Assembly: GCA_035308165.1 (NCBI GenBank)
Contig: DATGHC010000067.1
Location: 1-64,000, forward strand
DNA length: 64,000 bases
Direction: 5' to 3'
From: DASTCZ01 sp035308165
Lineage (GTDB): Bacteria > Acidobacteriota > Terriglobia > Acidiferrales > UBA7541
Part shown: positions 36,600 through 42,917 of the stretch, in pieces
How positions within the stretch are numbered: the first letter of the stretch is position 1
Layout: each line of letters opens with the position of its first letter
The notes under the pieces: generated by a model
What the model saw: the letters and a program-made list of their open reading frames with translations, nothing else
Told to the model about the DNA's origin: nothing
Databases searched by the model: none
Program-made: the position numbers and the translations under genes

Positions 36600-36686
36600 C
36601 TACTTCAACCGCTCACACCCGCGGACATAGATGACCGAAAGCGTAAAAAAAGCCACAGTTGCGATTACAAAGATTGTGTCGAGCAT
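36600..36686 (-). CDS. Small membrane protein upstream of kdpF
   Basis: 28 codons, MLDTIFVIATVAFFTLSV followed by IYVRGCERLK. One membrane helix with a short positively charged C-terminal tail containing a Cys. GAGGT lies about 10 bases before the ATG, and its stop lies 13 bases before the kdpF start, so it is very likely the first gene of the kdpFABC transcript. Similar one-helix peptides precede kdpF in other genomes as far as I recall, but no function is known to me. Confidence 0.75.
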   Translation of the reverse strand: MLDTIFVIATVAFFTLSVIYVRGCERLK

Positions 36687-36731
36687 TGATCTACTTACCT
36701 CACCCGAGCCTTTCCCAAATGCGCGGAGGAA

Positions 36732-36761
36732 ATCGCAGGCGCAGTGGAGAGTGCCTGCGAT
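36732..36761 (-). terminator. Hairpin between the porin gene and the kdp operon (attenuator or weak terminator)
   Basis: Perfect 9-bp stem ATCGCAGGC / GCCTGCGAT with a 12-base loop, 14 bases after the porin stop. On the minus strand it is followed by TTCC, not a long T-run, so read-through into kdp is plausible and expression could be graded. Confidence 0.45.
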
Positions 36762-36775
36762 CCCTCTACAAATCT

Positions 36776-38518
36776 TTAGAATTTCACAAGCAGCGCCAAG
36801 TTGATCCGGCTCTCATCCTTGCGCAGGTCGGGAGTAAACCCGGGAACCGGCACTCCGGGGGTGCCAGTGTTCCCTCCCACGGGAGTCACGCCTCCCGATC
36901 CGGCGAAATAAGGAACGTTGGCATGGCGGTAGTCGTACTCCCACCGGAAAGTAATGAATTGCGCGGGCATGTAATCAAAGGTCGCGGACGCATCCCAGGC
37001 CTTAAACTTATCGCCGGGGTTTCCCGTGAAGTACGGTGTTCCAGTGATTGCTGTGGCTCCATTGATGGGCGGGACGAGAACCAGGTAACGCCCCGGATTG
37101 TTAATCATGCCGCCGCCAATGGTCAGGCCAAATTTGTCCCTTTCAAACCAGAAGCGGTGGTAGGCCATGAATCCCAAAAAGCTTTGCTTGGGGCAATTGG
37201 TGTTGCCGGCAACTGGAATACACCCGCCTCCCTTCCTGGTTCCGAAACAGCTCACACCGCCGCCATATTCGCATCCAGCGTCGCCGGTTAAAGTGAATGC
37301 CATCTTGTCCAGGAAGTTGTCCTTCTGGTCGTAATATTTCACCTCCACGCTGTAATCTGCGTGGATCCTGGAGCGGGCGGGGATCCCCAGCGTGTCCGTC
37401 CCGAGACCATAATTATTGAAAATGAGTCTCAGCCAGCCATTGGGTCTCCACTCAATCTGTCCTCCGGCCCCGGGATAGTGGTTAAATTTTCCGTACGACT
37501 GCCAACCGTTGATAAACCAAGGCTCGAACTTCAACTTGTCGGTTGGGAAAATTTGAACGCGGACGCCTTCAAAAAACCAAGGCGTGTTGGAGGAAACGTA
37601 GGACGGCTGGTAGGCCCAATTGTCAAAATTGTAGTAGCTGAACAATCCGATATAAGACATGAAGATGCCGGCATCCACATTGACGCCGTGGAGCACGTTG
37701 AAGTGATACCCACCGTAAGCCTCAGAGATATAGCGATACGCATCGGCCAAATTCCATTGGCCGACTCCCGTGCTGCCATCATTCCTCGGCGTCATCGTCG
37801 AATACATCCCGAATTGTGTCATCAAGCGCCCGCGGACATTTCCGACGTGGAAATCTCCGCCGACGCCCAACTGCTGAAGTTGCACCTCGCCGGTTCTTCC
37901 GCTCTCGGAGGACCCGACAAGAGTGTGGTCCGAGGGATGATTAAAATCTTCGATGTAGCTCACGTCCGCCCGGAATTCCGGGGTGAAAAACTTTGTGTCC
38001 AAAGGCGATTCTGAAGTTCTGCTACTGCCATTCAGCCAGGTAAAATCGGCGAAGGCGAAGGGTTCGGTTCGGGCGGGCTTGGTGGGGTCGGCTTGAACCA
38101 CCAGAGACTTGCTCGTCGAAATTGCGCCTGAGGTCACCGGCACAACGCCGGAAGCCGGGGGTTGAGAGATGGGGGCCACATCAGCTGCCGATGCAGACGA
38201 TCCTGCCGGACCTGGAGTTGGGGCATCCCCGCTCTGTTCCTTTAGGCGCGCTTCCAGTTCCTGAATGCGCGCGCGCATCTGTTCGAGCTCGGCAAGGATT
38301 TCGGCATTGGAGGGTTTGGCTGCGGTCTTGGAAGTGTTGTCGTCCTTGGTGGTGGCTCCGGCGGGCGGGACCGGGGGCGTTTTGTCATCGTGGACCACCG
38401 GCGGCTGGGAGTTGCTGGGGGTCTGATTGCTCTGAGAATAGCTTGGAGATTGCCAGGCCAGCAGTCCGAGCAAACAAGCGGCAACCGCGGCAATTAATCT
38501 CCTGTGGATTTTCGTCAT
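36776..38518 (-). CDS. BBP2/OmpL-like outer-membrane porin linked to kdp
   Basis: 580 residues. The signal peptide (AAVAACLLGLLAWQSPSYS) is followed by a Pro/Thr-rich stretch, a short coiled coil (about 70-95, ILAELEQMRARIQELEARLKEQ), a second low-complexity stretch, and a long beta-barrel with alternating aromatic strands that ends LALLVKF with terminal Phe. This matches putative beta-barrel porin-2 (BBP2). GAGGGGAG precedes the ATG. Its position directly before the kdp genes suggests it lets potassium or its counter-ions pass the outer membrane. The coiled coil could contact peptidoglycan. Confidence 0.82.
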   Translation of the reverse strand: MTKIHRRLIAAVAACLLGLLAWQSPSYSQSNQTPSNSQPPVVHDDKTPPVPPAGATTKDDNTSKTAAKPSNAEILAELEQMRARIQELEARLKEQSGDAPTPGPAGSSASAADVAPISQPPASGVVPVTSGAISTSKSLVVQADPTKPARTEPFAFADFTWLNGSSRTSESPLDTKFFTPEFRADVSYIEDFNHPSDHTLVGSSESGRTGEVQLQQLGVGGDFHVGNVRGRLMTQFGMYSTMTPRNDGSTGVGQWNLADAYRYISEAYGGYHFNVLHGVNVDAGIFMSYIGLFSYYNFDNWAYQPSYVSSNTPWFFEGVRVQIFPTDKLKFEPWFINGWQSYGKFNHYPGAGGQIEWRPNGWLRLIFNNYGLGTDTLGIPARSRIHADYSVEVKYYDQKDNFLDKMAFTLTGDAGCEYGGGVSCFGTRKGGGCIPVAGNTNCPKQSFLGFMAYHRFWFERDKFGLTIGGGMINNPGRYLVLVPPINGATAITGTPYFTGNPGDKFKAWDASATFDYMPAQFITFRWEYDYRHANVPYFAGSGGVTPVGGNTGTPGVPVPGFTPDLRKDESRINLALLVKF

Positions 38519-38680
38519 GGAAATTCTCCCCTCAAAATGGGCAGTTCGTAGTTAAACAAGAACGCCGACTGCCGGATTAGAGCTGGATATGCACGCCCCG
38601 CCAAGAATCATCCCGCGGAGACACTTGTTTCCCCGGAGGTGAAAACGTACGCCCAAAGTCATTAGGGCGTCATAAGGAGT

Positions 38681-38699
38681 CCATAAAGATTTTATAAGC
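38681..38699 (-). promoter_or_regulatory. AT-rich element upstream of the porin/kdp genes, possible KdpE site or promoter
   Basis: On the minus strand the sequence reads GCTTATAAAATCTTTATGG, with two TTAT/TTTAT half-repeats, in an otherwise GC-rich leader 165 bases before the porin start. KdpE sites in E. coli are also T-rich with TTTATA/TTTACA. No convincing -35/-10 pair was found. Inference only. Confidence 0.3.
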
Positions 38700-38744
38700 A
38701 GAGGTTCCCGTACAACGGTCGAAATGCGCAGCCGGAGGGACCTG

Positions 38745-39356
38745 TTATTCCTTTAGCGCGGGCTTGGTTGTGTGCTGTGGGTTTCGCGCGGAGGCACGGC
38801 GATGGATTTCACGTGAAAGCTTGCGGAGCCAGCGCAATTCCAATTTCATTTGATGGATCGTAAACGAGACCAGCCAGAATGCTTCGTGATAGCGGTGGCC
38901 CACTTCCTTGAAGACGCCCTGCAGAGTTGCCTCTTCCCGGGCCAGCTCCGTTTCCAGAAATTCACGGCGGCGCGCCAACTGTTTTCTTAACACGCCCGGA
39001 CGCGCCTGCCAGGAAAGCGCCAGCCAGGTGCCGAACGCAGGAAGATCGCGGCCCGTTGTCCAGTCTTCCCGCTCGAGGGCATCCGCGAGAGCCGTGCGAC
39101 CCTTGGCGGTTGTGGCGAACACGCGGCGCTCGGGCCCGGCGGCAGGCTCATCGCTTCCGGTGGTGTGAATCAATCCAAGTTGAGAGAGCTTCTCGAGCGA
39201 ATAATAAACCTGGGGGCGGGAAATTCCCGCCCAATCGCGCACCTGCCTTCGCTCCAGCTCGAGGTTGGCCTCGTAGCCGTGCATGGCGCGCTCCGCAAGA
39301 AGACTGAGTAACACCAGATCCGGCGTGGTGAGAGGGGCTTCCTTCCTAGCGCGCAT
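38745..39356 (-). CDS. PadR-family transcriptional regulator
   Basis: 203 residues from ATG 39356, with AAAGGA upstream; the start lies inside the end of the Cdd1-like gene (11-base overlap), indicating coupling. The N-terminal winged helix is typical (TTPDLVLLSLLAERAMHGYEA, SRPQVYYSLEKLSQLGLI). The C-terminal half is a long helical Vir-type domain for dimerisation (about 100-185). Likely a ligand-responsive repressor of its own operon and of the divergent VOC gene through the dyad at 39670-39688. Confidence 0.88.
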   Translation of the reverse strand: MRARKEAPLTTPDLVLLSLLAERAMHGYEANLELERRQVRDWAGISRPQVYYSLEKLSQLGLIHTTGSDEPAAGPERRVFATTAKGRTALADALEREDWTTGRDLPAFGTWLALSWQARPGVLRKQLARRREFLETELAREEATLQGVFKEVGHRYHEAFWLVSFTIHQMKLELRWLRKLSREIHRRASARNPQHTTKPALKE

Positions 39357-39627
39357 CGCGTTCCTTTCGCTTGCGGCTCCAATACCACCAGTTGCATTGC
39401 TCCGCGGGAAGCCTGGGATTCTTGGCCTGCGCCACAGCGGCGGAGAAGGTGTCCAGGCAGCAGACGTCGACATGCTGCTTCAGGACACGGCAGAGTTTAT
39501 CGTAAAGTTTCCTGGGATCCTGACGTGCAAGCTGGGGAATGGTGCGGATGCCCAGCAACTCGAAATCCCGCAACATGGCGGGGCCAATGGATGCCAGGTC
39601 TTGCAAACGACGTTGCACTTTTTTCAT
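39346..39627 (-). CDS. Cdd1-like helix-hairpin-helix protein
   Basis: 93 residues. Matches the 'pathogenicity locus' Cdd1 family: LQDLASIGPAMLRDFELLGI, then LARQDPRKLYDKLCR and the Cys-containing VDVCCLDTFSAAV. The first part has the look of a helix-hairpin-helix nucleic-acid-binding motif. AAGGAG precedes the ATG. Function unknown; it heads the PadR operon. Confidence 0.8.
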   Translation of the reverse strand: MKKVQRRLQDLASIGPAMLRDFELLGIRTIPQLARQDPRKLYDKLCRVLKQHVDVCCLDTFSAAVAQAKNPRLPAEQCNWWYWSRKRKERDAR

Positions 39628-39637
39628 AAGAATCTCC

Positions 39638-39666
39638 TTGACAGGGAAATTAGCCTCCTTTATTCT
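39638..39666 (+). promoter_or_regulatory. Sigma-70 promoter of the VOC-family gene
   Basis: Perfect TTGACA (39638-39643), a 17-base spacer, and TATTCT (39661-39666). The predicted start site near 39673 falls within the adjacent dyad. Confidence 0.7.
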
Positions 39667-39669
39667 GCA

Positions 39670-39688
39670 CTAGTCTAAATGAGACTAG
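39670..39688. promoter_or_regulatory. Dyad operator shared by divergent promoters (PadR candidate site)
   Basis: Perfect 7-bp inverted repeat CTAGTCT - AAATG - AGACTAG. It covers the start site of the plus-strand promoter and the -10 of a divergent minus-strand promoter, so a dimeric repressor here would close both. The encoded PadR is the natural candidate. Confidence 0.6.
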
Positions 39689-39700
39689 CTCATTTGGCAA
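39672..39700 (-). promoter_or_regulatory. Putative promoter of the Cdd1-padR operon
   Basis: On the minus strand TTGCCA (39700-39695), 17-base spacer, TAGACT (39677-39672). The -10 element lies within the dyad operator. Confidence 0.5.
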
Positions 39701-39714
39701 GGAGAAAAATCAAC

Positions 39715-40203
39715 ATGCGCATCTCAATTGTCGCACTGTCGCTCGCCGCATTAATCTTTACCCCGCTGCACGCCCAACGGGAAAATCAGGAAAAGGAGAA
39801 GACCATGTCCGTAAAGAAAGCAACCGCGGTGCTGTTTGTGCAAGATGTGGAACCCTGCATGAGATTCTGGGTCGACCGCCTGGGCTTTGAGAAGACTGTC
39901 GAGGTACCCGACGGCAATAAGCTGGCGTTCGTTATCCTCAAAAAGGGCGACGTGGAATTGATGTACCAGAGCTATGCCAGCGTCGAAAAGGACGTCCCGG
40001 CCCATGCGCAATTGGCGCGGAAGGGGCCCACGTTCTTGTACGTCGAGGTGGACAATCTTGACGAGGTGATCGCGGCGATGAAGGGCGTTGATATTTCCAT
40101 GCCTGTGCGGACTACATTCTACGGCTCGAAGGAAATCGGATATAAAGATCCGGGGGACCACATGATCACGTTTGCGCAGTTGGGCGTCGTGCCGCACCAG
40201 TGA
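39715..40203 (+). CDS. VOC-superfamily (glyoxalase/bleomycin-resistance-like) protein, possibly with two starts
   Basis: 162 residues from ATG 39715, which has AAGGAG upstream and begins a signal peptide (ISIVALSLAALIFTPLHAQ). A second in-frame ATG at 39805 has an even better AAAGGAGAA and would give a 132-residue cytosolic protein starting MSVKKATAVLFVQDVEPC, the usual VOC start. The single VOC domain has FWVDRLGFEKTV, a FVILKKGDVELMYQ strand and KDPGDHMITFAQ at the end. Substrate unknown. It is under the promoter and dyad shared with the PadR operon. Confidence 0.85.
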   Translation: MRISIVALSLAALIFTPLHAQRENQEKEKTMSVKKATAVLFVQDVEPCMRFWVDRLGFEKTVEVPDGNKLAFVILKKGDVELMYQSYASVEKDVPAHAQLARKGPTFLYVEVDNLDEVIAAMKGVDISMPVRTTFYGSKEIGYKDPGDHMITFAQLGVVPHQ

Positions 40204-40226
40204 CAGTTGTTTGCAGCCGCCGGATT

Positions 40227-40251
40227 TCGGGGCACGAAATTGGTGCCCCGA
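40227..40251. repeat. Hairpin between convergent genes
   Basis: 9-bp stem TCGGGGCAC / GTGCCCCGA with a 7-base loop, 23 bases after the VOC stop. No T-run on either side. It may act as a convergent transcription barrier; it resembles the hairpin after acnA in sequence. Confidence 0.45.
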
Positions 40252-40295
40252 TGGCACATTCAGATCTGTATTAAAACCCGGTGAGTGCTTCTCAA

Positions 40296-41348
40296 TCAAT
40301 TCCCCGACTGATTCAGCGCTGTCTGACTTGAAGGAATGTCCTTGAATGCGAAATGCGTCTTGAGATCCTCATAAGGTTTACCGCCCACCTCGGCATAGGG
40401 ATAGACGAAATAATTCAGGCGATCGCCGGTCTGCGCTGGTGACAATTTGATGTCACGCCCGGTTGAGAATTGCACCCGGTTGAAACAGTGCGCGCCAAAG
40501 AAATAGTCGCGCTTGTCGGGGTGCTTCCATCCTTCGGAGGCATCAATCGGAACCCATCCGATACCATCGAGATAGAATTCCGCCCAGCAGTGATAGCCGG
40601 GAATGTCGCTCGAAGTCTTGTCCTCCGGCAGGGGAAAACCAATTTCAAAACGAGCAGGAATTCCGGCCACGCGGGCCATGCCGATGAAAAGCGAGTGGAA
40701 GTCAGTGCAATTGCCGCGCTTGGCGGTGCAGGCCCACATGGCGTCGCCATGTCCCCAGCCGGTGCCGGACTTGTCATACTTCATGGTGGCGAGGACGTAG
40801 TCATAAAGTTTACGTGCTCTTGCGAGCGGGTCGGTGATGCCCTGTGTCTGCTCCTGTGAAAGCTTCGCGATTGTGTCATTGAGCGGAATAAGAGTGTCGG
40901 GTTGAAGGTAACGCTCGCGCATTTCGGGCGAGAGTGTTTCTGTAGACAAGGCCGATGTGCTTACGAAAGAAACTCTGTGCTCGAGTCTTGTGGCGACAAA
41001 GCGCAATTCGACCGTGAAGCCTCTGGCGGCCTGTTGGGCGGATGGGGCAAAGTAAGCCGATCGGTCGCCATATTCAGATTCGCTGGCCTCGGTGTGTGAT
41101 ACCGAGCTAATTATTTTCAGACCGGAGATCTTCTGAAAGGCATCGTCCGGCGGCAAAGGAATCCATACCCGAAGAGACCCACTACCGGAAGGTTGCGGAG
41201 GAACGGTCACCTGGTATGTGAATTCAAAATGGCGGGACGGGACTCGAGGAGGGCCGGCTCCGTGCGCAGGGGACATCAAGGTGGCAATGATTGCGAGCAT
41301 GACTACTGGAATGCTGAGAAGAAAGCGGAGCTGCAGGTTGCCTTTCAT
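40296..41348 (-). CDS. Secreted transglutaminase-like (cysteine protease fold) protein
   Basis: 350 residues from ATG 41348; the longer frame adds 55 residues ahead of a clear signal peptide (FLLSIPVVMLAIIATLMSPAHGA) and was rejected. The N-terminal domain is beta-rich (about 35-165). The transglutaminase core has the Cys in AKRGNCTDFHSLF, the His in PGYHCWAEFYLDGIGW and the Asp in VPIDAS, a complete catalytic triad. Such bacterial proteins are usually periplasmic amidases or peptidases of unknown substrate. No operon partner. Confidence 0.87.
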   Translation of the reverse strand: MKGNLQLRFLLSIPVVMLAIIATLMSPAHGAGPPRVPSRHFEFTYQVTVPPQPSGSGSLRVWIPLPPDDAFQKISGLKIISSVSHTEASESEYGDRSAYFAPSAQQAARGFTVELRFVATRLEHRVSFVSTSALSTETLSPEMRERYLQPDTLIPLNDTIAKLSQEQTQGITDPLARARKLYDYVLATMKYDKSGTGWGHGDAMWACTAKRGNCTDFHSLFIGMARVAGIPARFEIGFPLPEDKTSSDIPGYHCWAEFYLDGIGWVPIDASEGWKHPDKRDYFFGAHCFNRVQFSTGRDIKLSPAQTGDRLNYFVYPYAEVGGKPYEDLKTHFAFKDIPSSQTALNQSGN

Positions 41349-41545
41349 TTGATTGCCATCCAAGGAAGATTGAGCGCCTAAATCGCGTCCCGAAGATTTT
41401 GATGCAACCCACTGCCGATTCTGAGAAGCGAGAAAGAGTCTACTACAGAAGACTTGCGACCAGAATTGCGAAAACAAGTGAGAACCGTGCTGCGAATTAT
41501 CCCGGACTTGCAATTCCGGAAAAGGTGGCTGGATCCACTAATTAG

Positions 41546-41622
41546 TGGCGCGCCCGACTGGAGTCGAACCAGCGACCTTGTGCTTCGGAGGCACACGCTC
41601 TATCCATCTGAGCTACGGGCGC
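41546..41622 (-). tRNA. tRNA-Arg (anticodon CCG)
   Basis: The minus strand folds into a complete cloverleaf: acceptor GCGCCCG paired with CGGGCGC, D-arm with AGCTCAGATGGATAGAGC, anticodon loop CTCCGAA (anticodon CCG, reading CGG), T-arm with GGTTCGACTCC, discriminator G and an encoded CCA (41548-41546). The CCA end forms part of a 14-base perfect palindrome (41535-41548). Confidence 0.97.
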
Positions 41623-41708
41623 GCAATTTGCACCGCAGGTGAATACGCGGGAAGCAACGCAAGGATTGTAGCGCGGATTGATGCGTCAGGCCAACGAGAG
41701 GGACGCCA

Positions 41709-42773
41709 TTAATTCTGCTTTGGATTGCCGCGCCAGGTCAAATTACTGAATCGCTTTGGGCGTTTGAGGCGGGATTCGGCGAGATCATCCGCAACCGCCG
41801 CAGGTGATATGCCGCGATCGCGGGCAAGATCGAGAACCCGCCGGGTGCGGTCGTAAATCTTCGCGATACTGGTCATGCTTTCAGAGCGCCCCAACATGAA
41901 ATACTCCGCGCCACGAATTAGACCACCCGCGTTCACCAGATAGTCCGGCGCGTAAATGATGCCTCGATGAGCCATCGCTGCTCCCGCATCCGGGCCAGCG
42001 AGGATGTTGTTGGCGGAGCCGCAGACAATTCGCGCTTGGATCCCGGGAACCGTATTGAGGGAAATGACTCCGCCGAGCGCACAGGGCGCAAGCACATCGC
42101 AATTTGCGGAAAGAATCTCATCCGCGCGGACGACTTGCGCTCCCAATTCACCGGCGACTCTGGCAACGCGCGCGGGGTCAATGTCCGCGAGAATCAGGTC
42201 GAACCCTTCCCGGCGGAGAATCCGCGCGAGCAAAAGACCGACGCTCCCGACACCCTGAATGGCCACGCGTATTTTGCCGGAGATCCCAGCGAACTCGAGG
42301 CACGCGCGCATGCCATGCCAAACTCCGATGGCCGTATGCTCGCTGACATCGCCCAAATCCGGAGACGGTTCGAGTGCGACGAACCGCGTGGTGGATGCGA
42401 TGGCGGCAAGATCCGCGTCAGCGATGCCGACATCGCGCGCGCAAAAATAGCGGCCTGACAGGCTTTCCACCATACATCCGAAATCCGCGAAGGCTTCCTG
42501 ACGGCGCAGGCCATCGTGCAGCAAGATAACGGTTTTGCCGCCGCCGCAGGGCAGCTCCGCGAGCGAGGCTTTGTAAGTCATGGCGCGAGATAGCCGGAGT
42601 GCATCGGTGAGAGCGGCAGCGTCGTTTTCATAGCGCCAGATACGGACGCCGCCAAACGCGGAGCCTAACGTTGTATCGTGAATGGCAAGAAAGCCGCGGA
42701 GCCCCGAGGCGTTATTGTTGAAGGCGATGACTTGCTCGTGGTCGTGCTCGACAAGCCGCTGGAACATTTCCAT
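41709..42773 (-). CDS. Leucine/valine-type amino acid dehydrogenase (Glu/Leu/Phe/Val dehydrogenase family)
   Basis: 354 residues from ATG 42773, aligning with the usual leucine dehydrogenase start (MEMFQRLVEHDHEQ); a TTG at 42800 is possible. It catalyses reversible NAD-dependent oxidative deamination of branched-chain amino acids. Marks: AIHDTTLGSAFGGVRIW, catalytic Lys in ELPCGGGKTVI, catalytic Asp region ARDVG, and the Rossmann segment IQGVGSVGLLLARIL. Length fits leucine dehydrogenase (about 360) better than glutamate dehydrogenase. The S41 gene upstream ends at a terminator, so this has its own promoter. Confidence 0.87.
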   Translation of the reverse strand: MEMFQRLVEHDHEQVIAFNNNASGLRGFLAIHDTTLGSAFGGVRIWRYENDAAALTDALRLSRAMTYKASLAELPCGGGKTVILLHDGLRRQEAFADFGCMVESLSGRYFCARDVGIADADLAAIASTTRFVALEPSPDLGDVSEHTAIGVWHGMRACLEFAGISGKIRVAIQGVGSVGLLLARILRREGFDLILADIDPARVARVAGELGAQVVRADEILSANCDVLAPCALGGVISLNTVPGIQARIVCGSANNILAGPDAGAAMAHRGIIYAPDYLVNAGGLIRGAEYFMLGRSESMTSIAKIYDRTRRVLDLARDRGISPAAVADDLAESRLKRPKRFSNLTWRGNPKQN

Positions 42774-42849
42774 CAGAGTGGACTTTGCTGGATGGGGCAA
42801 TTCCCGTCAACGGCCAATGTGGCCGCAAAGGCGGAAATCGCTGCCGGGC

Positions 42850-42896
42850 GAAAAGCAACGGCCCCGCATGCCGTGACGAACTGGCCTGCGGGGCCG
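42850..42896 (-). terminator. Intrinsic terminator of the tricorn-type protease gene
   Basis: Perfect 10-bp stem CGGCCCCGCA (42859-42868) with TGCGGGGCCG (42887-42896). On the minus strand it is followed by TTGCTTTTC. It starts 22 bases after the stop codon. Confidence 0.7.
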
Positions 42897-42917
42897 CCGC
42901 GCTGAGCTGGGCCGATA

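Noticed and set aside
41535..41708. tRNA-Arg as a possible integration site
   Set aside because: No integrase, no repeated tRNA 3' fragment and no shift in gene content nearby.
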